From Thermoplasmata archaeon (GTDB lineage Archaea; Thermoplasmatota; Thermoplasmata; Lutacidiplasmatales; UBA184): a DNA stretch of 64,000 bases. Position numbers and translations under genes: made by a program. How positions within the stretch are numbered: position 1 is the stretch's first letter; each line of letters begins with the position of its first letter. This document shows, piece by piece, positions 17,918 through 25,883 of this stretch. Location of the stretch: assembly GCA_021828195.1 (NCBI GenBank), contig JAKASQ010000001.1, positions 468,335 to 532,334 of the forward strand, given 5' to 3'. The notes below the pieces were generated by a model. The model worked only from the letters and a program-made list of their open reading frames with translations, made no database searches and was not told where the DNA came from.

Positions 17918-19016
17918 GGAGGAGGAGCCGAAGGTCCGGGCCGATGCCCTGCGGCCCACGATCGACCTCGCGCGGCTCATCCACTCCCAGCTCCTCGAGG
18001 GCGAGATCCCGCGGATGCGCCTGCCGCTGCGGACCAAGCAGAACATCGCCTTCCAGATGCGCGAAGGCGTCTGGCGGCTCGGCAAGGCGACCGGGACGCG
18101 GAGCGCCCGCAAGCTCGATGGTGCCTTGATGCTCCTGAGGACGTTCTACCTCGTCGATTTCATCAACGAGATGGCCCGCGACGGGAAGACGTCGACGTTG
18201 CGGGAGCTCTACTACATCAGCGAAGGATGGGAGGAGGGCAAGTTCCACAGCGAGGACGAATCGAACCTCCTCGTCGAGGACCTCGAGGTCATGTGCTCGC
18301 GCCTGCGCGAGGACTTCCGCCTCCACCCCGAGGAGAACGGAGCCAGCATCATCGGCGACATCACGATCCGCGAGCGGAACCGCAAAGGAGCGGTCAAGAC
18401 GATCAACTGCCGGGAGGACGTCGGAGACGGGGGATACGCACTCCCGTCGAACGTCGAGAAGGAGAAGATCGAGTTCGTGAAGGCGAGGGCCAAGTTCGTC
18501 ATCGCCATCGAGTGCGGCGGGATGGTCGACCGGCTCGCCGAGAACGGGTTCGACGAAGCGAACGATGCGCTCCTCGTGCACCTGAAGGGGCAGCCGGCCC
18601 GCTCGACGCGGCGCTTCCTCAAGCGCGTGAACGAGGAGCTGAAACTGCCCGTGGTGGTGTTCACCGACGGGGATCCCTGGTCGTTCCGCATCTTCGCGAG
18701 CGTCGCCTACGGCGCGATCAAGACCGCGCACATCTCCCAGTACCTGGCGACCCCCGGAGCGGAGTTCCTCGGTGTGACCGCCTCTGACATCGAGAATTAC
18801 GACCTTCCCTCCGACCGGCTCAGCGAGGTCGATATCAAGGCCCTGCAGGCCGAGCTCTCCGACCCTCGCTTCGCAACGGCCGAGTGGCGCTCGGAGATCG
18901 AGCTGATGCTCAAGAACGGAAAGAAGGCCGAGCAGCAGTCCCTCGCGAAGTACGGCCTCAACTACGTGACGGACCACTACCTGCCGGAGAAGCTCAAGGA
19001 GATGGGCGTTCTCTGA
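17874..19016 (+). CDS. top6A: DNA topoisomerase VI subunit A
   Basis: The 380-residue cleavage subunit, related to Spo11. The catalytic Tyr lies in [14 protein letters not shown], and the TOPRIM domain shows [12 protein letters not shown] (Glu) and [14 protein letters not shown] (the DxD Mg site). The first ~20 residues are basic and disordered. The start is inside top6B, with a GGAGGTG ribosome binding site upstream. The B-then-A order with overlap is the common archaeal arrangement. Its 3' end overlaps a convergent gene by 23 bases. Confidence 0.95.
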   Translation: MPRKRAPTSPKTKAEEEEPKVRADALRPTIDLARLIHSQLLEGEIPRMRLPLRTKQNIAFQMREGVWRLGKATGTRSARKLDGALMLLRTFYLVDFINEMARDGKTSTLRELYYISEGWEEGKFHSEDESNLLVEDLEVMCSRLREDFRLHPEENGASIIGDITIRERNRKGAVKTINCREDVGDGGYALPSNVEKEKIEFVKARAKFVIAIECGGMVDRLAENGFDEANDALLVHLKGQPARSTRRFLKRVNEELKLPVVVFTDGDPWSFRIFASVAYGAIKTAHISQYLATPGAEFLGVTASDIENYDLPSDRLSEVDIKALQAELSDPRFATAEWRSEIELMLKNGKKAEQQSLAKYGLNYVTDHYLPEKLKEMGVL

Positions 19017-19458
19017 CGACGTGCGGCGCGCCGGCGATGCGGCGCGCGCCGTGGGCCGCCCACGCGATCAGCGCGACCAGCACGGCCAGGAACCCGAACT
19101 GGATCGAGGCGAGGCCGAGCGGGACCGCGCCCGACGCCAGTCCGGCCCCGACGGACGCCATTCCGACGAGCACCACGAACGCCCCGAGGCTCGCGCCCAG
19201 GACGTGGCCGGGTTCCCGGCGCAGTCCGGCGGCGAGCGCGATCATCGCGAGGGTGAGGAGGGCGAGAAGACCCGCCGCGATCTCATGGAGCGCACCAACC
19301 CACGTCGCGGGCGACGCAAGGCACGCGGGGAACGCAGGGCAGGTGGCGGTCTCGCTCGTCGTGCCGAGGACGATGAGCGTGGCCGCGACGAGGCCGACCG
19401 CGATCGCGACGAGCCCCACCGAGTAGAGCGCGCGGGCACGACGAGCGAACGGGGTCAT
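18994..19458 (-). CDS. Four-helix membrane protein resembling half-size heme A synthase (CtaA/COX15-like)
   Basis: A 154-residue protein with four clear hydrophobic helices. The loop after the first helix has CPAFPAC, reminiscent of the CPDWPLC pair in CtaA/COX15, and the second helix starts with ALHEIAAGLLALL, where CtaA has a heme-ligand His. Some archaea carry 4-helix half-size CtaA proteins. These local resemblances are all I see; it could equally be an unrelated membrane protein. It overlaps the end of top6A on the other strand. Confidence 0.5.
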   Translation of the reverse strand: MTPFARRARALYSVGLVAIAVGLVAATLIVLGTTSETATCPAFPACLASPATWVGALHEIAAGLLALLTLAMIALAAGLRREPGHVLGASLGAFVVLVGMASVGAGLASGAVPLGLASIQFGFLAVLVALIAWAAHGARRIAGAPHVVRERPSP

Positions 19459-19516
19459 GGAGGTGGCGGGGGAGCGCCGCGCCGGTTTATCTCCGAGCTA
19501 CCAAGACCGGGCGGCG

Positions 19517-19933
19517 CTAGGCGAGCCCGAGCGCGCGCCGACCTTCGTCGGAGAGGACGCGGTCGTGCTCTTCGCGGGCGACGTAGACGAACGAGTCGGG
19601 CGCGAGCGCGACGCGTCGGAAGTCGAACCCCTGCTCTCGGAACTCGGTCCCCTCCGCCGCCGACTCGACCGCCGTGCCGGCCTCGCGCGGGCCCGGCCGC
19701 ACGCCGTCCGGGGCGAGGAACAGTAGATCGGCGCCGATGTCGAAGACGACGGAGGCGCGAGGGACGATGACCCGCAGGTGGATCAGGCGGGGGCGCAGGC
19801 GGCTCTCGCTCTCGGTCTCGGTCCGGGTGAACACGACGAACTCGATCCCGCCCACGGTCGCGAGCCGGTCGTAGGAGAACGACTTGTGCCGGAACTCGAG
19901 GATGTTCACCTCAAAATCGGAGGGTTCGAGCAC
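19517..19933 (-). CDS. Conserved-looking hypothetical protein
   Basis: A 138-residue soluble protein beginning MLEPSDFEVNILEFRHKSFSYDRL. It is rich in beta-type segments (FVVFTRTETES, RLIHLRVIVPRASVVFDIG) and ends in a helical EEHDRVLSDEGRRAL. No signal peptide and no catalytic motif recognised. It is followed by an integral membrane gene in the same direction (59 bases apart). Function unknown. Confidence 0.6.
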   Translation of the reverse strand: MLEPSDFEVNILEFRHKSFSYDRLATVGGIEFVVFTRTETESESRLRPRLIHLRVIVPRASVVFDIGADLLFLAPDGVRPGPREAGTAVESAAEGTEFREQGFDFRRVALAPDSFVYVAREEHDRVLSDEGRRALGLA

Positions 19934-20027
19934 ACGCGCGGAGAACCGGGTTCGCTACATAACGGGGGTCGGGCGCGGAACGTTCCTGTCCCGGCCCGCC
20001 TCCGCCCTCGACCAGCCGCCGGTAACG

Positions 20028-20035
20028 CTAATAAG
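20028..20035 (+). promoter_or_regulatory. TATA box for the eL41 gene
   Basis: CTAATAAG lies about 40 bases upstream of the 35-codon eL41 gene, with a G+C-rich spacer as expected for a short leader. Confidence 0.45.
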
Positions 20036-20073
20036 CCATAGAGGCACCGCGACCCCACTCGGATTGGGGTGCG

Positions 20074-20181
20074 ATGAAACGTAGCTCGCGCGCATGGAAG
20101 AAGCGCGGCCACATGCGATGGAAATGGCGCAAGAAGCGGATGCGCCGACGCATGAGGGCCCAGAAGATGCGTAAGCAGTGA
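20074..20181 (+). CDS. rpl41e: Ribosomal protein eL41
   Basis: A 35-codon gene starting MKRSSRAWKKRG and ending MRAQKMRKQ. More than half of the residues are Arg or Lys and the product would be a single basic helix, which matches eL41, the smallest ribosomal protein, located at the subunit interface. A TATA box lies upstream and a perfect 12-bp hairpin follows, so this is an independent, highly terminated unit. Genes this short are easily missed. Composition and pattern give good confidence despite the size. Confidence 0.85.
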   Translation: MKRSSRAWKKRGHMRWKWRKKRMRRRMRAQKMRKQ

Positions 20182-20206
20182 GGGCCGGCCGGCCTTCACT
20201 GCAACC

Positions 20207-20232
20207 GGATCCGCTCCGTTCGGAGCGGATCC
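20207..20232. terminator. Perfect 12-bp hairpin between convergent genes
   Basis: GGATCCGCTCCG (20207-20218), loop TT, CGGAGCGGATCC (20221-20232). It sits between the eL41 stop (20181) and the convergent Zn-protein stop (20246), so it can serve both strands. No long T-run follows on either strand. Confidence 0.6.
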
Positions 20233-20245
20233 CCTTCCCCGGCGT

Positions 20246-20452
20246 TTACCAGTCGAGACGGGCGAGCTTGCGGGCCTCTTTGGTGGCTTTCTTCCACTCC
20301 TTGTAGTGGACCTTGCACAGGGGCGCCCGGCGCCCCTTCTCCGAGAGCTGCGGGAACGCTTTGCGCGCCTCGGTCACGGCGAGGTTGCGTTCGGCCTCGC
20401 CCCCGCAGCCCGGGACCGCGCAGAGGGAGGGCGTCGGGGCCTCGGGGCTCAC
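20246..20452 (-). CDS. Small Cys/His (zinc-binding-like) protein
   Basis: A 68-residue protein with CAVPGCGG near residue 11 and CKVHYKEWKKATKEARK near the C-terminus: a C-x4-C ... C-x2-H arrangement that could bind one zinc ion. The rest is basic. Its start overlaps the sucD stop (ATGA), so it is translated as the third gene of the sucC-sucD operon. The role is unknown; a nucleic-acid or ribosome-associated role is possible from charge only. Confidence 0.7.
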   Translation of the reverse strand: MSPEAPTPSLCAVPGCGGEAERNLAVTEARKAFPQLSEKGRRAPLCKVHYKEWKKATKEARKLARLDW

Positions 20453-21333
20453 CGGCGGCCCCGCTCCCGGAGGACCTCGGAGACGAGGTCCGGGATCTCA
20501 AAGGGGAACCGCCCGACCCGTGCACCGGCGGCCTCGAGCGCGGCCTGCTTCGATTGCGCCGTGCCCTTCCCACGCGAGATGATCGCTCCGGCGTGGCCCA
20601 TTCGTTTTCCGGCGGGTGCGGCGCGGCCGGCGATGTAGGCCACCACGGGCTTGGTGAAGTGTTGACGGATGTACTCCGCGGCGTCCTCCTCGGCGGTGCC
20701 TCCGATCTCTCCGACCAGGACGAGGAGATCGGTGTCCGGGTCGTTCTCGAACCAGGGAAGGGCATCGACGAAGGAGGTGCCGACCACGGGATCTCCACCC
20801 AGGCCGATGCAGGTCGACTGGCCAAGACCGTTCTCGCGGATCCCGTTGACGATCTCGTAGGTCAGCGTCCCGCTTCGGCTGATGACCCCGACGCGTCCCG
20901 GGCGGAAGACGACGTTCGGGATGATCCCGACCTTCGCCTTCCCCGGCGAGGCGACGCCCGGGCAGTTCGGGCCGACGATACGGGTGCCCCGCTCCTTGGC
21001 GTAGTGGTACATGATGAGCATGTCGTGGAACGGGATGTGCTCGGTGACGATCACGACCAAGCGGATGCCCGCGTCCACAGCCTCGAGGAGCGCGTCCTTC
21101 GCGAACGGCGCCGGAACGAAGATGCACGAAGCGTTCGCCCCCGTTCGATCCACGGCCTCTTGGACCGAGTCGAAGACGGGAACCCCTTCGACCTGGGTGC
21201 CGGCCCTACCGGGGGTCACGCCGGCGACGACCTTCGTGCCGAAGAGCTTCATCTGGAGCGTATGCCCGCTCCCCTGATGGCCCGTGATGCCCTGCACGAC
21301 CACCCGCGTATCCACGTCGACGAGGACGCTCAT
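20449..21333 (-). CDS. sucD: Succinyl-CoA synthetase (ADP/GDP-forming) subunit alpha
   Basis: The 294-residue CoA-binding, phospho-His subunit. The N-terminal Rossmann part includes [15 protein letters not shown] and [36 protein letters not shown] is the classic family signature. The phosphorylated His lies in [18 protein letters not shown]. The start overlaps the sucC stop (ATGA). Catalyses substrate-level phosphorylation in the TCA cycle, or the reverse reaction; the korAB genes in this window would supply or use succinyl-CoA. Confidence 0.95.
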   Translation of the reverse strand: MSVLVDVDTRVVVQGITGHQGSGHTLQMKLFGTKVVAGVTPGRAGTQVEGVPVFDSVQEAVDRTGANASCIFVPAPFAKDALLEAVDAGIRLVVIVTEHIPFHDMLIMYHYAKERGTRIVGPNCPGVASPGKAKVGIIPNVVFRPGRVGVISRSGTLTYEIVNGIRENGLGQSTCIGLGGDPVVGTSFVDALPWFENDPDTDLLVLVGEIGGTAEEDAAEYIRQHFTKPVVAYIAGRAAPAGKRMGHAGAIISRGKGTAQSKQAALEAAGARVGRFPFEIPDLVSEVLRERGRR

Positions 21334-22481
21334 GCGCGACCTCCCGCCGGCGGGGGGCCCTGGGCGGCCGCGACGACCGACTGGGCCGACTCCTTCAGGC
21401 TCGAGAGCGCCGTGATGCCCGCCTTGCGGAGGATCTCGATCCCCTCGACCTCGTTGTTCCCGCGGATCCGCGCGACGAGCGGGAAGCGCTCGGCCGGCGG
21501 GATCTGGCCCATCGCCTGCACGAGACCGGTCGCGACGGTGTCGCACCGCGTGACGCCCCCGAAGATGTTCAGGAACACGGCCCGCGGTCTCGCTTGAGCC
21601 ATCAGAAGGAACGCCTCGGACACCTTCGCCGGGTCGTCCGTCCCCCCGAGGTCGAGAAAGACCCCCGGGTGGCCCCCGAACTCCATGAGCACATCGAGCG
21701 TGGCCATCGTGAGCCCGGCCCCGTTCGCGATCACGCCGATGTTGCCGTCGAGCTGAACGAAGGCGATCTCCTTCTCCCGTGCGATCTCCTCGAGCGGGGT
21801 CCGGTCGTCTCGGATCTCGGAGTACTCCGGATGCCGAAACGCGGCATCATCTTCGATGATCACCTTGGCGTCCAGGGCGACCAGTCCTTCTCCGACCACC
21901 GCGAGCGGGTTGATCTCGACGAGCTCGGCATCCTCGGCGTTGAACGCCTTCCACAAGGCGTCGAGCAGCAGGGAGAGGGCCTTGCTCGCGGCTCCCGTGA
22001 GCCCGAGCGACTGGGATGCGCGACGCTTCTCGTACCCGGCGAGGCCGGGGAACGGGTGGATCGGCTGGCGGACGATGGCCGAGTCCTCCACAGTCTCGAT
22101 CTCGACTCCTCCCTGGGAACTCGTTAGGAGGAGGGGGACACGCGCGCTCCGATCGAGCGTGATCGCGACGTAGAGTTCCCTCCCGATCGCGAGCTTGCCT
22201 TCGAGGAGGACCTCGCGGACCCGCTCTCCCTTGAACTCGAGTGCGAGGATCGCCTCCGCCGCCGCGCGAACCTCTTCCGGGGTGTTCGCGAATCGGACGG
22301 CCCCGCCCTTCCCACGGCCCCCGGCGAGCACCTGGGCCTTGATGACGCAGGGGAGAGGCACGCTGCCGTCCCGGACCCACTGCTCGGCCTCCGCGGGGCT
22401 CCGGGCGACGCGCCCGGGGGGCAGCGGAACCCCATACTTTCGAAAGATCTCCTTGCCTCTCCACTCGGCCAGTTTGACCAT
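21330..22481 (-). CDS. sucC: Succinyl-CoA synthetase subunit beta
   Basis: A 383-residue ATP-grasp subunit. It opens with the typical VKLAEWRGKEIFRKYGVPLP, has KAQVLAGGRGKGGAVRFA at the nucleotide site, and the C-terminal ligase domain with NIGVIANGAGLTMATLDVL and FLNIFGGVTRCDTVA. A TATA-like TTAATACG lies about 35 bases upstream on this strand. It leads the sucC-sucD-Zn protein operon. Normal length and no missing motif. Confidence 0.95.
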   Translation of the reverse strand: MVKLAEWRGKEIFRKYGVPLPPGRVARSPAEAEQWVRDGSVPLPCVIKAQVLAGGRGKGGAVRFANTPEEVRAAAEAILALEFKGERVREVLLEGKLAIGRELYVAITLDRSARVPLLLTSSQGGVEIETVEDSAIVRQPIHPFPGLAGYEKRRASQSLGLTGAASKALSLLLDALWKAFNAEDAELVEINPLAVVGEGLVALDAKVIIEDDAAFRHPEYSEIRDDRTPLEEIAREKEIAFVQLDGNIGVIANGAGLTMATLDVLMEFGGHPGVFLDLGGTDDPAKVSEAFLLMAQARPRAVFLNIFGGVTRCDTVATGLVQAMGQIPPAERFPLVARIRGNNEVEGIEILRKAGITALSSLKESAQSVVAAAQGPPPAGGRA

Positions 22482-22517
22482 GCTTGCGCGCCTCGCTCGC
22501 GCGAAGGTTGCAGCGTA

Positions 22518-23816
22518 TTAAGGCCGATGGCGCCGCACCGCGGGCTTCCGGGATCCGGCCGCCCGGGCCGGGGGTCGCGCCCGGCGGTTGCTGAGCTCGC
22601 GTCCGACGTCGTCGAGCAACTTTCCCGCGAATGTGCTCTTGGGGCCCCGGATCCAGTGACGGCCCCCGCCCGGAGGCAGCACGAGGGCGTCCGTGGTCGG
22701 ACTCCCCATCGTAGCGACGTCGTTGGCGATGACCCAATCGAGACCGGCGGCACGCTGCAGGCGGCGCGCGGAGGCCTCGAGCTCCTCGTCGGATCGATCG
22801 GCTTCGAGCTTGAACCCGATGAGTCGCGTGGGAGGGGGGGCGAGCCGTCGCAGCTCGGGGAGCACTTTGGGGGCCGGGCGCAGGACCAGTTCGAGATCCC
22901 CGCGATCGTGGGACGATATCTTCCCCGACGCACGCGTTGTCGTGAAATCTGACAACGCGGCGGGCACGAGGATCGCGGAGGTCGCGCGAAGCTCCCGAGC
23001 CCGGCGGCGAGCCAACGCGCGAAGGTCCGGGACACTTCGCCAGGTGCGAGTGGCCAGGAAGGAGGGTATGGGCACTTGCATCGGCCCGGCCCAGAGCTCC
23101 ACGTCCGCCCCCCGGAAGTGCGCCTGCACGGCAAGGGCGATCCCGGTAGCGCCACTGCTCTCGTTGGTGATCGATCGGACGCGGTCGATGGGCTCGCGGG
23201 CGGCTCCCGCGATCACGACGACCTTTCGTCCGGCCCATGGGCCACGGGCCGCGCGGTGCAGCACCGCCGCGGCGATCTCCTCCGGGGTTGCCAGCTTCTC
23301 CTCGCCCTCGACCGTCTGACCCTGGATCAGCTCGATTCCCCAGGAGCTCAGCTTCGCGAGGTTCTCGCGGACGGCGGGGCTGAGTCCCATGTGGGCGTGC
23401 ATCGCGGGGGCGATCAGCATCGGAACACCGCCGCCGAGGGCCATCGAGGCGCAGGCGGTCACCGGGGTGTCGTCGATTCCGTGGGCGATCTTCGCGATCG
23501 TGTTCGCGGTCGCCGGGGCGATGAGGTAGAGGTCCGCACGTCCTTCGCCGGGGCCGAGCAGGGTAACGTGTTCGACGTTCCCGCTCAGTTGCACCACCGG
23601 GGGACGGCCCGTGGCGAACTCGATGACCTCCGGAGTCACTAGGCGGGTCGCATCCGCGCTCATCACGGCCTGGACCTCGGCGCCATGGCGTATCAGCTCG
23701 CGAGCGATCCGGGGAACCTCGATCGCGGCAACCGATCCCGAGATCCCGAGCACGATGCGTCGCCCGGCAAGGAGGGACGTCGCTCGACCGCGGATCGATT
23801 CGCTCGGGTGGACCAT
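22518..23816 (-). CDS. coaBC: Bifunctional phosphopantothenoylcysteine decarboxylase/synthetase
   Basis: A 432-residue CoA biosynthesis enzyme. N-terminal CoaC flavodomain (about 15-190): GRRIVLGISGSVAAIEVPRI, the His in NVEHVTLL, ACASMALGGG, and PAMHAHM in place of the usual PAMNxxM. C-terminal CoaB (about 195-410): VIAGAAREPIDRVRSITNESSGATG, close to the family motif, and the DYxx-like region ILVPAALSDFT. It makes 4'-phosphopantetheine from phosphopantothenate, cysteine and CTP. It is divergent from a HAD gene. The His for Asn change in PAMHAHM is worth noting; the Arg/Lys-rich tail is disordered. Confidence 0.9.
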   Translation of the reverse strand: MVHPSESIRGRATSLLAGRRIVLGISGSVAAIEVPRIARELIRHGAEVQAVMSADATRLVTPEVIEFATGRPPVVQLSGNVEHVTLLGPGEGRADLYLIAPATANTIAKIAHGIDDTPVTACASMALGGGVPMLIAPAMHAHMGLSPAVRENLAKLSSWGIELIQGQTVEGEEKLATPEEIAAAVLHRAARGPWAGRKVVVIAGAAREPIDRVRSITNESSGATGIALAVQAHFRGADVELWAGPMQVPIPSFLATRTWRSVPDLRALARRRARELRATSAILVPAALSDFTTTRASGKISSHDRGDLELVLRPAPKVLPELRRLAPPPTRLIGFKLEADRSDEELEASARRLQRAAGLDWVIANDVATMGSPTTDALVLPPGGGRHWIRGPKSTFAGKLLDDVGRELSNRRARPPARAAGSRKPAVRRHRP

Positions 23817-23900
23817 GGATCACTGCTCCCGGCGGGCGCAGGGAGCTTCGGGAGCGTATAGGCCGGCCCCCTTAAGACGGTCGTTCCGCTTTGCCCCTCG

Positions 23901-24800
23901 ATGCCCTCACGGAAGCCCCGTCCGCCCCGCACGGCGGCTCGAACGACGCCGCCGGGGATCGCTCCGCTCGAGGGCCCGGAGCTCCCCCTTGTGGGCCTTG
24001 CCTCGGAGTCGTCCTTCGTGGCCGTGCCGGCGGTCCGTGTCGCTCCCGCGAGCGTGGCTCCTCGTCGGGTGCGCCGGGGCGTGGTGGTCTTCGACTTGGA
24101 CGGCACGATCCTGGACGATCTCTCGCTGATCAGCCACGTGGCGTCGGACGTGCTGAACAAGGCGTTCGGGACCCCGCCCGAGGAGGGCCGGATCCACTAC
24201 TTGGCCACGACCGGGATGCCGTTCGAGGCGCAGCTCGCCCAGTTGTACCCGGACGCCCCTGCGGCCCTGCGTGCTTCGACGGCGCGGACCTTCCACCAGC
24301 GCAAGGTCACCGAGGCCTACGCCCACGCCGGGACGTTCCCCGAGGTCCCTAAACTGCTCAAGCGGCTCGATCGAGAGCAGTGGACGATGGTCATCTCCAC
24401 CGGTGCGGAGGCCGAGATGGCCGATCTGATGCTCGAGCGAGAGGGGTTGCGGTATTGGTTCGAGGACGTCCTCGGCTCCAAGGACGGGACCAAGCGCGAA
24501 CACCTCGCGGAGTACCGCCGACGATACCCCGGGGTCCCTCTGTTCTTGGTGGGAGATTCACGCTTCGACATGGAGGCCGGCCGCGGCGTCCCCGGAGCCA
24601 TCGCGGTCGCGCGCGCCACCAGCCTTCATGGCTGGACCCTGGCGCCGGAGGATCTGCGACGTTGGGGAGCCGCGTGGGCGGACTACTCGCTCGCGGGCCT
24701 ACCGGAGGCGCTCGCCTCTCTCGAGATCGGACCCGCCGCGCCGTCGAAGGTCGCCGCGAAGAACCGCCCGGGAGCCGCGCGCCGGCGCGGCGCGAAGTAG
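23901..24800 (+). CDS. HAD superfamily hydrolase (phosphoglycolate phosphatase-like)
   Basis: A 299-residue protein with a 55-residue Pro/Arg/Ala-rich N-terminal extension, then a HAD fold: motif I FDLDGTI at 64-70, motif II MVISTGAEAE, motif III Lys in SKDGTKREH, motif IV LFLVGDSRFDMEAG. A four-helix cap follows motif I. This is the phosphatase type with both catalytic Asp residues. The substrate is unknown. The stop codon abuts the 3' end of the tRNA-His gene on the opposite strand. TTAAG at about 23872 may be its promoter. Confidence 0.85.
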   Translation: MPSRKPRPPRTAARTTPPGIAPLEGPELPLVGLASESSFVAVPAVRVAPASVAPRRVRRGVVVFDLDGTILDDLSLISHVASDVLNKAFGTPPEEGRIHYLATTGMPFEAQLAQLYPDAPAALRASTARTFHQRKVTEAYAHAGTFPEVPKLLKRLDREQWTMVISTGAEAEMADLMLEREGLRYWFEDVLGSKDGTKREHLAEYRRRYPGVPLFLVGDSRFDMEAGRGVPGAIAVARATSLHGWTLAPEDLRRWGAAWADYSLAGLPEALASLEIGPAAPSKVAAKNRPGAARRRGAK

Positions 24801-24908
24801 GGCCGGGACCGAGAGTCTCAGGAAACGGGGGATGGCCCCGTCTCGCTTTGAACCCGGGTCGAGGGATCCACAGTCCCCCAGGATAGGCCAAGCTACCCCA
24901 TCCCGGCC
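24801..24908 (-). tRNA. tRNA-His (GTG anticodon) with T-loop intron
   Basis: Read on the minus strand from 24908. G-1 is encoded and pairs with discriminator C73 (24801), the identity pair of tRNA-His. The acceptor GCCGGGA pairs with TCCCGGC. The D-arm is GGGT-AG...GG...A-TCCT. The anticodon stem GGGGA/TCCCT encloses loop CTGTGGA, anticodon GTG. The T-stem CCGGG/CTCGG and T-loop TTCAAAT are complete only after removal of a 32-base insert between positions 59 and 60. The spliced length is 76 with G-1. A TATA-like TTTTCAT lies at 24933-24939, about 28 bases upstream. Confidence 0.85.
24814..24845 (-). other. 32-nt tRNA intron at position 59/60 (bulge-helix-bulge)
   Basis: The flanks form a textbook hBHBh' motif: T-stem CCGGG/CTCGG, 4-bp central helix TTCA/TGAG, 5' bulge AA^G and 3' bulge AC^T, and an internal intron stem GAGACGGGG/CCCC-GTTTC. 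Cuts after A59 and before T60 restore the standard T-loop TTCAAAT. Edges are derived from this folding, not from RNA data. Confidence 0.75.
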
Positions 24909-24976
24909 ACGCCGGCTGGAGTTCGGGCCAAGATGAAAAGCCTTGCTCGCGGCGGAACCACCCGCCGGTCGCTTCT

Positions 24977-25204
24977 TCACCGAGGCAGGGAGGAATTCTC
25001 GCGCTCCAGGAACGCTTGCCGCGCGTGTCGTTCGGCGCGTCCGGCGTAGACAAAAAACCCGCCGAGGCCGACACCGAGCCCTACGTAGGCGTAGAGATAC
25101 ACCCCTTCCCACGCGATCCCTGCGGCCGCGAGCGCGACCCAGAAGCTGACGCCGAGCGCGATGAGGAGCGCTCCTCCGATGACGAATCCCGTTTCGCGGA
25201 GCAT
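24977..25204 (-). CDS. Two-helix small membrane protein
   Basis: A 75-residue protein with two hydrophobic helices (about 7-30 and 35-55) and a charged tail RAERHARQAFLERENSSLPR. No family recognised. It lies upstream of the tRNA-His gene on the same strand and is divergent from the next gene. Coding status rests on the clean membrane pattern. Confidence 0.55.
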   Translation of the reverse strand: MLRETGFVIGGALLIALGVSFWVALAAAGIAWEGVYLYAYVGLGVGLGGFFVYAGRAERHARQAFLERENSSLPR

Positions 25205-25282
25205 TCGAGTGGTGCCCTGTTCCCGGCAGGCCCCGTTGGGTTAAGACCGTGCCGTCGGGCCGTTTCCCCGGCCCGTGCCGTT

Positions 25283-25861
25283 ATGACCTCTGCAGTTGCT
25301 CCGGGTGCGATGGCGTTCACGCCCTTCGCGTCGGTCGACCGCGAGGCCCTGCGCTGGCTCCGCGCCGGCCCGACCTCGCCCGAGTTCCAGCTCCTCTCGG
25401 GGCCAGTGCTGGTCGGTTCGCTCTCCTGGACGAGGGCCCAGGGATCCCTCGCGCTCGCTCGCATCGCCCTTCGGGAGTTCACGATCAAGCGGGTCGGTTT
25501 CCTCAACCCCCACATCACCGTTCGGCGGAAGGGGGAGGAGAAGGATCTCGCCCGCCTCACCAGCCACCTCAGCCACCATCGCATCGAGCTCGCCGGCGGC
25601 GCCCACTATGACCTGAAGCGCGCGGGACTGCTCGTTCCGGCCTGGCAGCTTCTCGCCGACGATGGAACGGAGCTCGCGCACGTCGAGCCCGTACGGGAGG
25701 GCCGTCGTCTCGACGGAGGGACCGTTCAGGTATCCGCTCCCGCTCGTGACCTCACCGAGCTTCCCCTGCTCCTCTTCCTAACGTGGTACTTCATCGTCCT
25801 CTCCTGGCGCGAGGACGAAGCCGTCTCCGAATGGACGGACCACGCCGAGGGCCAGTTCTGA
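25283..25861 (+). CDS. Hypothetical protein
   Basis: A 192-residue protein with alternating beta-like segments (PVLVGSLSW, ALREFTIKRVGFLNPHITVRRKGEEKDLARL, GAHYDLKRAGLLVPAWQLLADDGTELAHVEPVREG) and a hydrophobic segment TELPLLLFLTWYFIVLSW near the C-terminus. This resembles the general layout of DUF-type beta-sandwich proteins with a membrane-associated tail, but I cannot assign a family. A TTAAG at about 25239 may be the promoter; the ATG at 25283 is the first plausible start after it. Confidence 0.6.
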   Translation: MTSAVAPGAMAFTPFASVDREALRWLRAGPTSPEFQLLSGPVLVGSLSWTRAQGSLALARIALREFTIKRVGFLNPHITVRRKGEEKDLARLTSHLSHHRIELAGGAHYDLKRAGLLVPAWQLLADDGTELAHVEPVREGRRLDGGTVQVSAPARDLTELPLLLFLTWYFIVLSWREDEAVSEWTDHAEGQF

Positions 25862-25883
25862 GACCGCCCTGTACCGCGCGCGC

